This document shows positions 25,270-33,876 of a stretch of DNA of 64,000 bases, piece by piece (within the stretch, counting starts at the first letter, position 1; the number at the start of each line of letters is the position of its first letter). The notes under the pieces are model-generated. The model was not told where the DNA came from and ran no database searches. It saw only the letters and a program-made list of their open reading frames with translations. The position numbers were made by a program, and so were the translations under genes. This stretch comes from FEN-1297 sp964498065 (GTDB taxonomy: Bacteria; Bacteroidota; Ignavibacteria; Ignavibacteriales; Ignavibacteriaceae): contig CAZCFZ010000010.1 in assembly GCA_964498065.1 (NCBI GenBank), positions 21,353-85,352 of the forward strand, written 5' to 3'.

Positions 25270-25602
25270 TTACCGTCCTATGCTGTCGAGATTTTCTTTT
25301 TTAGCGAGTAAAGCTGCTTTATCCTCTTCATGACTCGGATCTTTAACGCAGCATTCAACCGGACATACTTCAACACATTGAGGTTCATCATGAAAACCTT
25401 CGCATTCCGTACACTTATCCGGTACAACATAGAAATAATCGCTTGAATAGAATCCCGTAGCGCCGGATGGGGCAGCATCACCTTCACCATAGCTGTTTCC
25501 TGCAAATTCCCAGTTCGTCCCACCTTCATAAATAGCATTGTTTGGACATTCCGGCTCACATGCACCACAGTTGATGCATTCCTCAGTTATCTTATAAGCC
25601 AT
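25270..25602 (-). CDS. Alvin-type 2[4Fe-4S] ferredoxin (copy A)
   Basis: A 110-residue ferredoxin. The first cluster motif is CINCGACEPECP. The second, CTECEGFHDEPQCVEVCP, has eight residues between its second and third cysteines, the mark of Alvin-type ferredoxins. About 45 residues between the motifs and the C-terminal extension are also shared with copy B (25956-26288), and the two are close paralogues. It transfers low-potential electrons; the partner enzymes are unknown. It has its own ribosome-binding site (AAGGAG) and terminator. Confidence 0.9.
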   Translation of the reverse strand: MAYKITEECINCGACEPECPNNAIYEGGTNWEFAGNSYGEGDAAPSGATGFYSSDYFYVVPDKCTECEGFHDEPQCVEVCPVECCVKDPSHEEDKAALLAKKENLDSIGR

Positions 25603-25913
25603 TTTTTTCTCCTTATGATTCTTTTAATTTAGTTAATAAATTTAAGTGAATTTAAAAATCTTTATAATTATAGATATACATTTCCAATTTTATGCCAAAC
25701 TTTTCATTTGATTTATTAAATGAATTGAAGGAGGGAGCCGGGAAATAAACTGCAATTATGCAATAAAGCCTTATAAGCCAATTGTTTATATTTTCAATAA
25801 TGAGAATTTAGAAAATTTGATTTCTCTAAAATGGTCTTATATTGGGAAATTAATTTGAACTTAAATAGGTTATAAACGGAGATATTAGTTAATAGATATG
25901 ATAATAATTTAGA
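25603..25913. other. Intergenic gap between the two ferredoxin genes
   Basis: About 310 bp of AT-rich sequence with no open frame of useful length and no recognisable RNA. It must contain the promoter of copy A, but no clear -33/-7 pair was found. The only structured part is the terminator hairpin just downstream at 25914-25932. Confidence 0.6.
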
Positions 25914-25932
25914 AGGGTATCTAAGATACCCT
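25914..25932 (-). terminator. Hairpin terminator of the second ferredoxin gene
   Basis: AGGGTATC, TAA and GATACCCT form a perfect 8-bp stem with a 3-base loop, 23 bp after the stop of copy B. The downstream T-run on the minus strand is weak (TCTAAATTATT). Its placement mirrors the hairpin after copy A. Confidence 0.7.
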
Positions 25933-25955
25933 ATTTAAAAAATTTAATTCCTACT

Positions 25956-26288
25956 TTATCTGCCAATTCCATCAAGATAATCTTTTCTGGCTAGAAGAGT
26001 GCTTTCATCTTCATCGTGATCAGGATCCGGAATGCAGCAGTCAACAGGACACACAGCGGCACATTGAGGTTCATCATGAAATCCTTTGCATTCCGTACAT
26101 TTATCAGGCACAATAAAGAATAAATCACTAGAATAAAACCCGACGGCACCGGATGGCGCTGCATCATCTTGCCCGTAAACTTTCCCCGCCAACTCCCAAT
26201 CCACACCGCCTTCATAGATAGCAGTATTCGGACATTCAGGTTCGCAAGCACCGCAGTTAATGCATTCCTCTGTTATTTTTATTGCCAT
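25956..26288 (-). CDS. Alvin-type 2[4Fe-4S] ferredoxin (copy B)
   Basis: A 110-residue paralogue of copy A with the same length and the same cysteine spacing: CINCGACEPECP and CTECKGFHDEPQCAAVCP. Most differences lie in the linker and the C-terminal tail, which carries more acidic residues (DPDHDEDES). It has its own AGGAG ribosome-binding site and 3' hairpin, so the two copies are separately expressed units rather than one operon. Confidence 0.9.
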   Translation of the reverse strand: MAIKITEECINCGACEPECPNTAIYEGGVDWELAGKVYGQDDAAPSGAVGFYSSDLFFIVPDKCTECKGFHDEPQCAAVCPVDCCIPDPDHDEDESTLLARKDYLDGIGR

Positions 26289-26497
26289 TATAATTTTCTC
26301 CTTTTATCAATTATCGTCATTCCCAATTCTTCGGGAAGAAAATGAAGATTAAAATTTAAATTGCTAGAATCCACCTATCAAAAATTATTTAATAGTAAAA
26401 ATAAATTCAATTATAAAATATTTTTCGTGCGTAATTTTACTAAAACAAAAATAAAACGTCAATGATCTTTTTTAGATTGATAAAAACAAAAATAAAT

Positions 26498-27211
26498 CTA
26501 CCAGCCTCCGCTGGCCCCGCCGCCGCCGAAGCTGCCGCCACCTCCTGAAAATCCGCCGCCGCTAAAACCTCCGCTGCTGCCGAATCCGCCTCCGCTGCCG
26601 AAACCTCCACCCCAAAAAATGAATCCGCCTCGGCCTCTTCTTCCACCCCTAATGAAAAATGAGATTATAAAAAATATAATCATTAATAAAGTAAATATAT
26701 GGGAAGAGGAATTTCTCCTTGAAGAAGGTTTTGTTTCTGCTTTGTATTCTCCTTTTGTAGCAAGCATAATCGCATTTATTCCGTCCGTTATACCGGCATA
26801 ATAATTATCATTTCTAAAATGAGGAATAATAACATTACGAATTATTGAACTTGCAAGAGCATCCGGCAAAGCACCTTCCAAACCATAACCTACTTCAATG
26901 CGAATTTTCTTATCATTTTTTACTACCAGAAGCAAAACCCCGTTATCATTTTTTTTGGTACCTATTTTATTTTTAATTGCCGTTTCATTGGCATATTCAT
27001 CCAAAGGATATTCATTTAATGTGGGAATGATTAATACAACCAATTGGTTGCTTGTTGAGTCGTCGAAAGTTCTTAGTCGATAATCCAAATTACTTAATTG
27101 CTGAGAAGTTAAAGTACTTGTAAAATCATTTGCATAATTATTCAGCTTAGGTAATTTCGTCTGAGCAAAACTAACGGAAACAATTAATAAAAAAAAGTAA
27201 ATTTTTTTCAT
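26498..27211 (-). CDS. TPM-domain membrane protein with Gly-rich tail
   Basis: A 237-residue secreted-then-anchored protein. A signal peptide (cleavage near FAQ at 17) is followed by a TPM/DUF477 domain (about 20-155; SNQLVVLIIPTLNEYPLDEYA), a single membrane segment near 175-190, and a tail of GGG, GGF and GGS units ending SGGW. This layout matches YgcG-like proteins encoded next to LemA in many phyla. Its function is unresolved; a role in envelope processes is inferred. It follows lemA by 4 bp. Confidence 0.85.
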   Translation of the reverse strand: MKKIYFFLLIVSVSFAQTKLPKLNNYANDFTSTLTSQQLSNLDYRLRTFDDSTSNQLVVLIIPTLNEYPLDEYANETAIKNKIGTKKNDNGVLLLVVKNDKKIRIEVGYGLEGALPDALASSIIRNVIIPHFRNDNYYAGITDGINAIMLATKGEYKAETKPSSRRNSSSHIFTLLMIIFFIISFFIRGGRRGRGGFIFWGGGFGSGGGFGSSGGFSGGGFSGGGGSFGGGGASGGW

Positions 27212-27215
27212 TTAT

Positions 27216-27821
27216 TTAAAACTGAACTTTAGGAGGTATTTCGGAACCAGTTGTAGCCTTAAAATATTGTTTGTCTTTAAAGTTAAAAAAACCTGCAAAT
27301 AAGGAATTAGGAAATCGTTTGATAGACGTATTGTAGCTTTGGACAGTTTCATTAAATTTTCTCCTTTCAACAGCGATTCTGTTTTCCGTTCCTTCAAGCT
27401 GTGCCTGAAGTTCTAAAAAGTTTTCATTTGCTTTTAGGTCCGGATAATTCTCAACCGTAACAAGCAGCCTAGACAAGGCTCCGCTTAACTGTCCTTGAAC
27501 GGATTGAAATTTTTGAAAAGCCGCCGGATCATCCAATATATCTTTTGTAACTGTCATTTGACTTACCTTGGCTCTAGCATTAGTTACATCAATTAAAACG
27601 TTCTTTTCAAAGTTAGCGTAGCCTTTAACAGTGTTAACTAAATTCGGAATTAAATCAGCTCTTCTTTGATATTGATTCTCAACCTGGCTCCAGCTTTGGT
27701 TTACCGATTCGTTTAAAGTTATCAAATTATTATAAGTGCTTATTCCCCAGAATACCAAAATGGCCAATAATAAAAGAACTCCCCCAGCAATTGAACAACC
27801 TACTATCATGCCTTTCTTCAT
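27216..27821 (-). CDS. lemA: LemA-family protein
   Basis: A 201-residue protein with one N-terminal membrane segment (about 6-27) and a helical LemA domain. The conserved core SWSQVENQYQRRADLIPNLV near residues 43-62 and a long NARAKV helix are clear. LemA proteins are anchored N-out; their function is unknown. The pairing with a TPM-domain gene 4 bp downstream is widespread. The start is supported by the strong ribosome-binding site GAGGAGGT. Confidence 0.9.
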   Translation of the reverse strand: MKKGMIVGCSIAGGVLLLLAILVFWGISTYNNLITLNESVNQSWSQVENQYQRRADLIPNLVNTVKGYANFEKNVLIDVTNARAKVSQMTVTKDILDDPAAFQKFQSVQGQLSGALSRLLVTVENYPDLKANENFLELQAQLEGTENRIAVERRKFNETVQSYNTSIKRFPNSLFAGFFNFKDKQYFKATTGSEIPPKVQF

Positions 27822-28000
27822 TCTACCTCCTCAATGGTTGATGGTTTTGTTGGAAGTGAGCTAATTTTACTCCTATAACCATAAAATGTAAAATCCTGAT
27901 AAATCTGGAAAGGAATATAATATTATTTATCAATTTTTACTTTTTTCCTCTTTAATTTTTTATATAAAGCAGTATTGAAACCTCATAATTTTTCAAATTT

Positions 28001-28834
28001 TTAAGGTTTTGCACCAACATAATCATACTGTAGATATTTTAAAGCTTTATTTACAATCTTTAAGTTTTTTTCTTCCGTAAAGTTTTTGGAGTTCTGCAAA
28101 TTCCCGTTATAAAATCTAAGCCAAAGGAAATTAGTTATCATAAATCCGTCAAAAATTCTGTTATCGATAAATGCATTAACAGCTAAATAGCCCCATAAGC
28201 CGTTCCAGGCCAAAGATAAAATTCCGCTTAAATAATTGCCTGTATAAAACTGCCCGGATCCGGGAATAAAATGAGAAATAATTTGTGCAAAAATAACCGA
28301 GTATTTTTCTTTATCAACTTTTTCGCATAACTCTTGTAAAGTTTTATTGCTATCTGTTAGAGCAAATGTTTCCGAGGCTTTATGCCACTCATCGGCAAAT
28401 ATATAAGTCCATCCCTTCCAGTAATAGATCTCTTTTTTCTCGCTTAAAAATCTTCTATCGTTATTTAATGAATCTAAAAGCTGAAGAGCTCTGTTAGTGG
28501 TTCTGCGAAGAATATTTACACGTATAATATTAATTTTTGCTTTGAATAGATCATTGAAATTTTGGGCATTAATTTCTGCTAATGTATAGTAAATAATTGC
28601 ATTCGAAAACTTTGATCCGGCTTTATAAGCGTCTCCTATATAATTATCAGCAGTAAATTTATATTTCCCAGTAGAATCAAAAAAAAGGAGTCTTTTAAAT
28701 TCCGTAATACTATCAAAATAATTTTCCTCATTATACAATTTTTTTGCGTAATTAAATTGCTTTTCAAGAACACCTTGAGAAAAGATTTCCGGTCCGATAG
28801 CAAAAAAAATCAAAATTAAAAAAATGCACTTCAT
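28001..28834 (-). CDS. Secreted envelope protein with helical repeats and a PGSGQFY membrane region
   Basis: A 277-residue protein of unassigned function. It has a signal peptide (cleavage near FSQ at about 20), a helical TPR-like middle, and a C-terminal hydrophobic region starting ISHFIPGSGQFYTGNYLSGI and including FYNGN. This region aligns with the C terminus of the upstream neighbour (IPGLGKIYTQNYSDGI and FYGGN), so the two genes are paralogues. Similar PGxGxxY segments occur in DUF5683-type membrane proteins. It is the last gene of a three-gene unit headed by a YidD-like protein. Confidence 0.7.
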   Translation of the reverse strand: MKCIFLILIFFAIGPEIFSQGVLEKQFNYAKKLYNEENYFDSITEFKRLLFFDSTGKYKFTADNYIGDAYKAGSKFSNAIIYYTLAEINAQNFNDLFKAKINIIRVNILRRTTNRALQLLDSLNNDRRFLSEKKEIYYWKGWTYIFADEWHKASETFALTDSNKTLQELCEKVDKEKYSVIFAQIISHFIPGSGQFYTGNYLSGILSLAWNGLWGYLAVNAFIDNRIFDGFMITNFLWLRFYNGNLQNSKNFTEEKNLKIVNKALKYLQYDYVGAKP

Positions 28835-28841
28835 ATTTTAA

Positions 28842-29711
28842 TTACTTGCAAAAATTGATTAGGGGAACAAAATAGTTATGATCTTCCAAATAATTTTTTA
28901 AATCATTAAAAAATTGAAAACTTATTTTTGCATTATATATCTGGGCAGATGCAGCTGAACCGTAAATATTTCCCCCGTAAAATCCTGCACCTAAAGCCGA
29001 GAACAGCCAGCCTCTAAAATTATGATTTGCATGAAAATCAGAATAAGCCAGATATCCAAGCAGGCCAACTGTTATAAATGCAAAAATCCCATCCGAATAA
29101 TTTTGGGTGTAAATTTTACCCAGACCGGGTATAACAGTCGATAAAAGCGCTGCCGTTACCGGACTTTTATACGGAGGATTAATTTTCCAATCATAAAATT
29201 GATTCAACCTAGGCTGTTCTTCTTTGGTAAAAGATGAAAGAAAATTTTTTTTCTGCGGTAAAGTAATGTTCGAAAATAAATAAGAAAAGTTATAAAGTTC
29301 GCGCGCCTCAAAAAAATATTTGTAATCACGGTTTAGATTTTCCGATTCATAAAAATTTCTGTAATAATTAAAATTACCGGTTCTGAAATTAGCCCGCAAA
29401 TATTCAAGTTTGGAAATATTATAAAACACCGAGTTTTTCGAAATATTTGAAAATTTTTTTGATGCGATACTGAAATTCCCCATTTCCAAATTTGCCATTC
29501 CTACTTTAAAAGCTGCGGTATCGTTATAACCGCTTTTCAAAAAATCTTCATATTCAATTGAAGCTCTTATATAATCATGTTGACAAAAAAGATAATCGGC
29601 AAATTTCTTAATATTTTGAGAAGAGAACAAATTCAAGCTTTTTGCAGAATTGCTCTCTTGAGAAAACGAAATAGTGCTGAAAATTATAAGCAAGAATAAT
29701 ATCTTATTCAT
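28842..29711 (-). CDS. Secreted envelope protein, paralogue of its downstream neighbour
   Basis: A 289-residue protein with a signal peptide (cleavage after FSQ at about 17), a helical-repeat middle (about 25-165), and a C-terminal membrane region from STVIPGLGKIYTQNYSDGIF through FYGGNIYGSA. The PGxGxxY and FYxGN motifs are shared with the gene 7 bp downstream. It overlaps the YidD-like gene by 8 bp, so coupling is tight. The function is unknown; membrane insertion or envelope assembly is only suggested by the neighbour. Confidence 0.7.
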   Translation of the reverse strand: MNKILFLLIIFSTISFSQESNSAKSLNLFSSQNIKKFADYLFCQHDYIRASIEYEDFLKSGYNDTAAFKVGMANLEMGNFSIASKKFSNISKNSVFYNISKLEYLRANFRTGNFNYYRNFYESENLNRDYKYFFEARELYNFSYLFSNITLPQKKNFLSSFTKEEQPRLNQFYDWKINPPYKSPVTAALLSTVIPGLGKIYTQNYSDGIFAFITVGLLGYLAYSDFHANHNFRGWLFSALGAGFYGGNIYGSAASAQIYNAKISFQFFNDLKNYLEDHNYFVPLINFCK

Positions 29712-30177
29712 TCTTCACAATAATAGAGGGAAGAATATATTTAATGCTGTCTTTTTTTAACATATACAGTGAAGGCGGATCGTAATAATGTCCGTTTGAT
29801 GAAAAAGGATAGCGATTGATTTTTCCGAATATATCCATATCCCTGGTAAATCTATCAAAAAACATAAGAGAACCCTGAATAATATTCGTTTCTTTTACTG
29901 AAAGCAAAAAAAAATGTGAACATGTGGGATCAAATGAACAGTTATCCCCGTCAACATCTGAGATGAAATACCAGTAAGCATTCAAAAAAGATTTAAGTAT
30001 AAACCGCCCTGGATTCTTTTCTTTAAAAGTATAATCCCTGTGCTCAAATTTATCCGGCATTTGGTAAGAATAATCGGCTTTCCCCCATTTACTGTTTTCC
30101 GATTGAGCAAAAATTGCAAATGGAAATAAAAAAATTATTAACAAAGAAAATATTAAAGCATTAAACTTATTTTCCAT
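29704..30177 (-). CDS. YidD-like protein with a signal peptide
   Basis: The chosen start, MENKFNALIF at 30177, begins a signal peptide ending FAIFAQ. The frame stays open upstream to 30252 inside the acyl-CoA dehydrogenase gene, but that stretch is unconvincing. Residues about 60-110 contain NCSFDPTCSHFFLLSV and GSLMFFDRFTRDMD, matching the CRFxPSCSxY and GxxLxxxRLxRC signature of YidD, the membrane-protein insertion efficiency factor. Ordinary YidD proteins are about 70-100 residues, lack a cleavable signal and sit by rnpA/yidC. This variant is longer and located elsewhere. It overlaps its downstream neighbour by 8 bp. Confidence 0.72.
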   Translation of the reverse strand: MENKFNALIFSLLIIFLFPFAIFAQSENSKWGKADYSYQMPDKFEHRDYTFKEKNPGRFILKSFLNAYWYFISDVDGDNCSFDPTCSHFFLLSVKETNIIQGSLMFFDRFTRDMDIFGKINRYPFSSNGHYYDPPSLYMLKKDSIKYILPSIIVKNE

Positions 30178-31312
30178 CCAACAAAGCTCTGGAAATAACG
30201 ATCTTTTGAATTTCAGTAGTTCCTTCATAAATTTCGGTAATCTTAGCATCACGCAAATATCTTTCTACCAGATATTCTCTAACATACCCATAACCGCCGT
30301 GTATTTGAATAGAGTCCAATGCATTTTCAACGGCTATTTTAGAGGCATATAATTTGGCGATGGCCGCTTCCTTATAAAACCTTTTCCCGGCATCTTTTAA
30401 AGCAGCAGCTTTTAAGGTAAGAAGCTTAGCTGCATCAACTTTAATTGCCATATCCGACAACTTAAACTGGATTGCCTGGAAATTAGAAATAGTCTGACCG
30501 AAAGCTTTTCTCTGTTGTGAGTATTTTAAAGCTGCATCCAATGAAGCTTCGGCAATTCCAATTGCCTGAGCAGCAATACCTATTCTTCCACCGTTTAGTG
30601 TATTCATTGCAAAGTTGAATCCTTTGCCTTCTTCCCAAACTAAATTTTCTACAGGCACCTTACAATTTTCAAATGTTAATGACGAAGTATCCGAACTTCT
30701 AATACCCATTTTATCTTCTTTTTTTCCATAGCCGAAACCGGGAGTTCCTTTTTCCACTAATATTGTAGAAATACCATGATGACCTTTTGATTTATCCGTT
30801 GTGGCCATTAGTAAAATATAATCAGCGGATTGTCCGTTGGTGATCCAATTTTTCATTCCATTAATAACATAAAAATTTCCGTCTTTATCCGCGGTAGTTT
30901 TTTGTTTGGTTGCATCACTGCCGGCTTCAGGTTCGGAAAGAGCAAAAGCACCCAATTTTTCGCCTTTGGCTAACGGTATTAAATATTTTTCTTTTATAAA
31001 ATCGGATCCATATTCCTCCAATCCGAAACAGACTAAAGAATTATTAACCGACATTATAACACCAACACTGGCATCGACTTTTGAGATCTCAATCATGGCC
31101 AAAACATAGCTGATTGTATCGAGTCCTGCGCCGCCATATTCAGGCGGAACCATCATCCCTAAAAATCCCAGTTCGCCTATTTTTTTTACGATGTCTTTTG
31201 GAAATTCCCCTTTGATATCTCGCTCTACAGCAGAAGGAGCTATTTCAGCATTAGCAAATTCCCTTGCTGTGTCTCGGATCATTAATTGCTCTTCAGAAAA
31301 ATCGAAATTCAT
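30167..31312 (-). CDS. Acyl-CoA dehydrogenase, short-chain/butyryl type
   Basis: A 381-residue acyl-CoA dehydrogenase of normal length. FALSEPEAGSDA and WITNGQSADY form the FAD site, and IHGGYGYVREYLVERYLRDAK followed by IYEGTTEIQ supplies the catalytic glutamate. It resembles short-chain or butyryl-CoA dehydrogenases, complementing the long form at 4088-5881. Its last 11 bp overlap the start of the YidD-like gene, so these unrelated genes are probably cotranscribed. Confidence 0.92.
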   Translation of the reverse strand: MNFDFSEEQLMIRDTAREFANAEIAPSAVERDIKGEFPKDIVKKIGELGFLGMMVPPEYGGAGLDTISYVLAMIEISKVDASVGVIMSVNNSLVCFGLEEYGSDFIKEKYLIPLAKGEKLGAFALSEPEAGSDATKQKTTADKDGNFYVINGMKNWITNGQSADYILLMATTDKSKGHHGISTILVEKGTPGFGYGKKEDKMGIRSSDTSSLTFENCKVPVENLVWEEGKGFNFAMNTLNGGRIGIAAQAIGIAEASLDAALKYSQQRKAFGQTISNFQAIQFKLSDMAIKVDAAKLLTLKAAALKDAGKRFYKEAAIAKLYASKIAVENALDSIQIHGGYGYVREYLVERYLRDAKITEIYEGTTEIQKIVISRALLDGK

Positions 31313-31355
31313 ATTTTCCCTTCAATAAAATTTATAATTACTTGTAGTAAATTAC

Positions 31356-31399
31356 CCTGCCCTGCGGCAGGTATTGCTTTAAAATTTGTGTTTTAAAGC
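31356..31399. repeat. Paired short hairpins upstream of rlmN
   Basis: CCTGCC/GGCAGG (31356-31361, 31366-31371) and GCTTTAAAA/TTTTAAAGC (31376-31384, 31391-31399) are two adjacent perfect hairpins between divergent genes. A related ACCTGCCGGCATG string occurs at 36701-36717. Neither hairpin has a T-run on a useful strand. Confidence 0.5.
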
Positions 31400-31530
31400 A
31401 ACTGAAATTTTGAATTTTGAAAAGTCAATTAGAAAATAAGGTAATAATTTGTCTATATCAATGTTTTAAGCAGATAAATTACCTACATCACTGACTAATA
31501 TTTTTAATTTTTTACAATCTTGCTAATTCT

Positions 31531-31538
31531 TATATTTG
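31531..31538 (+). promoter_or_regulatory. Candidate -7 box for rlmN
   Basis: TATATTTG matches TAnnTTTG. The expected -33 position reads TTT instead of TTG. Transcription would start almost at the rlmN ATG (31543), implying a leaderless mRNA. No Shine-Dalgarno sequence is visible, which is consistent. Confidence 0.35.
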
Positions 31539-31542
31539 TTTC

Positions 31543-32646
31543 ATGGAAAAGACAGAATTAACATTAGAGAAAAGTAAAAAAGTGACTACCAATCCTTCTC
31601 CAAAAACACAATTAAAAGGCTTAACTTTAGACGAATTAAAAAATTTCTTTACAAAAAACGGCAAGCCGAGATTCAGAGGTGAACAATTATTTAATTGGAT
31701 GTATAATCACCTAGCTCTTGACTTTGATGAAATGTCAAACATACCTAAAACCCTTCGAGCGGAGTTAAGAGAACTCTCCGAAATAACAACATTAAAATTT
31801 GTGGATTCGGTAATATCAGATGTTAACGGCACAAAAAAATATATTTTTGAAACCGAGGAATCAAACAAAATTGAATCTGTTGTCATTCCGGAAGAAAAAA
31901 GAACAACGCTGTGTATATCAACACAAGCCGGTTGCCCATTAGACTGCAAATTCTGCGCAACAGGATTAATGGGTTATAAAAAAAATTTAAGTGCGGGTGA
32001 AATTTTCGATCAATATGTTCTTGCAGCTAAAGATTACGGAAAAGATAAAATTACAAACGTAGTTTACATGGGTATGGGTGAGCCGCTGCTTAATTATAAC
32101 GCCACATTAAAAACTCTAAAGATCTTTTCAGAAGAATTATCGACCGGAATAAGTTTAAAGAAAATTACTGTATCAACGGCAGGTATTGCTCCTAAAATAA
32201 GAGAATTGGCCGATTCAAATTTAAAAGTAAAATTAGCACTGTCGTTGCATTCGTGCTTCGATGAGATTCGTGACAAAATAATGCCTATAAATATTAAGTA
32301 TAACTTAAAGCAAAATATAGATGCCGTCAGGTATTATGCAAAAAGAACTTCCACAAGAATAACATTTGAATATGTAATGTTAAAAGACATAAATGACCGG
32401 GAAGAAGATATAAATGCTTTAGCCAGATTATGCAGTGAAATTCCCTCAAAGATAAACGTAATTCCATTTAATTCTTTACAGCATATGAATCCGAGCGGTT
32501 TGTCTGCAGAATTGGAATCAACTCCTAAAGAACGTATTGATGAATTTGTGCAAAAACTTAGGGACAAAAACATTACAGTAATGTTAAGGAATACACAGGG
32601 AGACGATATTGCCGCTGCCTGCGGTCAATTAGCGATTAAATACTAA
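31543..32646 (+). CDS. rlmN: 23S rRNA (adenine-C2)-methyltransferase RlmN
   Basis: A 367-residue radical-SAM enzyme. The cluster motif is CPLDCKFCATG near residues 129-139, and the C-terminal methylatable cysteine lies in AAACGQL. It methylates A2503 of 23S rRNA and A37 of some tRNAs. About 25 N-terminal residues precede the conserved LTLDELKNFF start of the family, so translation may begin later. A SpoU-family methyltransferase gene follows after 25 bp, making a small RNA-modification operon. Confidence 0.93.
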   Translation: MEKTELTLEKSKKVTTNPSPKTQLKGLTLDELKNFFTKNGKPRFRGEQLFNWMYNHLALDFDEMSNIPKTLRAELRELSEITTLKFVDSVISDVNGTKKYIFETEESNKIESVVIPEEKRTTLCISTQAGCPLDCKFCATGLMGYKKNLSAGEIFDQYVLAAKDYGKDKITNVVYMGMGEPLLNYNATLKTLKIFSEELSTGISLKKITVSTAGIAPKIRELADSNLKVKLALSLHSCFDEIRDKIMPINIKYNLKQNIDAVRYYAKRTSTRITFEYVMLKDINDREEDINALARLCSEIPSKINVIPFNSLQHMNPSGLSAELESTPKERIDEFVQKLRDKNITVMLRNTQGDDIAAACGQLAIKY

Positions 32647-32671
32647 TAACCGAAACATATCCATAAACTTC

Positions 32672-33208
32672 ATGAAAAAGCTGACCCATGAGGAAATAGC
32701 GAAGAATAGAAGTACGCTTGAAACGCTTCATACCGTAAAAAAATTACCTGTTTATGTTGTTCTGAATAGTATAAGAAGCAATTATAATGTCGGTTCCATA
32801 TTTAGAACTTCTGACGGGGCAATGATTGAAAAGCTGTATTTATGCGGGTATACTCCGCACCCTCCTAAAAAAGAAATTCTGAAAACAGCTTTAGGATCAA
32901 CTGAAAGTGTGCAATGGGAATATGTAAAAGATCCTAAAGATGTAATTTTAAAAATGAAAAGTGATGGAATAAAAGTATGCGCACTTGAATTGACGGATAA
33001 AAGCATTCCATATTATAAATTGGATAAAAATGATTTTCCATTATGTTTGATTATAGGAAATGAAATTACAGGGGTATCCCATGAATTAATCGATCTTTGT
33101 GATTTTTCAATTGAAATTCCGCAGTATGGAATTAAGCAGTCTTTAAATGTTGCTGTTGCTTACGGTGTTTCTATATTCGAGTTGAGAAAACTTTTTGATC
33201 AATGTTAA
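32672..33208 (+). CDS. SpoU/TrmH-family RNA 2'-O-methyltransferase
   Basis: A 178-residue SPOUT methyltransferase. All three motifs are present: NSIRSNYNVGSIFRTSDG (motif 1), LIIGNEITGVSHELI (motif 2) and IPQYGIKQSLNVAVAYG (motif 3), the trefoil-knot SAM site. It has no N-terminal RNA-binding extension, as in TrmL-type or small TrmH-type enzymes. The target nucleotide is unknown. It follows rlmN and its last 4 bp overlap the convergent AlbA-domain gene. Confidence 0.88.
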   Translation: MKKLTHEEIAKNRSTLETLHTVKKLPVYVVLNSIRSNYNVGSIFRTSDGAMIEKLYLCGYTPHPPKKEILKTALGSTESVQWEYVKDPKDVILKMKSDGIKVCALELTDKSIPYYKLDKNDFPLCLIIGNEITGVSHELIDLCDFSIEIPQYGIKQSLNVAVAYGVSIFELRKLFDQC

Positions 33209-33876
33209 AATGACTGATCCAATTCCATTCCGGTAAAATATTCTTCCCCGTTATCCTTAGTATGAATCATAAGCAAATTAGCTCGCACCATTTTTACCAG
33301 AGTTCTGGAAGCTCGTCTCTCGGATATATTTACTAATTCACTCAGTGTTTTAACTGTTATTACTTCGTTCTTGGAGAGATAATCAAAGACGGTTCTCTCA
33401 TTCGGACCGATCGAATATTTAGTGAGTTTTAAACCTTTGTATCGAGCTCTCATTATCCGTATCATTTCTTTGCTCGCCTGCACACTCTTATCTTTCACTC
33501 GTATTAATACCGTTGCCTTATTAATATCAAACTGAGGCAGGTAATCCTGTAATCTATGTGGTTTTTTTTCGGATTCCGGGATTTCTACAACAACTATTTC
33601 TTTACCGTACATTTCTATGTATTCTATATAATACTCTAGCGGCGGCTCACAATAGTTTGTAGCTGCATCTATAATAAAATCCGTTTCCGATTTTTCACTT
33701 TCCACACCAACAATTTCCTTGTTATCGTCTATTCCGAATAAAATATATCCCCCCTTGGTATTTGCAAAGGCAATCATCTCCCTTGCAATTTTTTCGTGAG
33801 TAGAAAATTTCCTTTTAAACTCGCAGTGTAAACTTTCACCCTCTTCAATAAGTTCGATTAGTTCTCTTCTTTTCAT
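33205..33876 (-). CDS. Schlafen AlbA_2-domain protein with C-terminal winged helix
   Basis: A 223-residue protein. The N-terminal AlbA_2 (Schlafen-like) domain carries ESLHCEFKRKF, AFANTKGGYILFGIDD and IPESEKKPH, covering about residues 10-140. The C terminus (about 155-222) reads as a winged helix-turn-helix (VKTLSELVNISERRASRTLVKM). Proteins with this layout are putative nucleic-acid-binding regulators; the ligand is unknown. It converges on the methyltransferase gene with a 4-bp overlap. Confidence 0.78.
   Translation of the reverse strand: MKRRELIELIEEGESLHCEFKRKFSTHEKIAREMIAFANTKGGYILFGIDDNKEIVGVESEKSETDFIIDAATNYCEPPLEYYIEYIEMYGKEIVVVEIPESEKKPHRLQDYLPQFDINKATVLIRVKDKSVQASKEMIRIMRARYKGLKLTKYSIGPNERTVFDYLSKNEVITVKTLSELVNISERRASRTLVKMVRANLLMIHTKDNGEEYFTGMELDQSF

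Noticed and set aside
26440..26646. Ala/Glu-rich minus-strand frame over the TPM-protein tail
   Set aside because: It is the alternative frame of the Gly-rich repeat (GGC/GCC codons) of the real gene.
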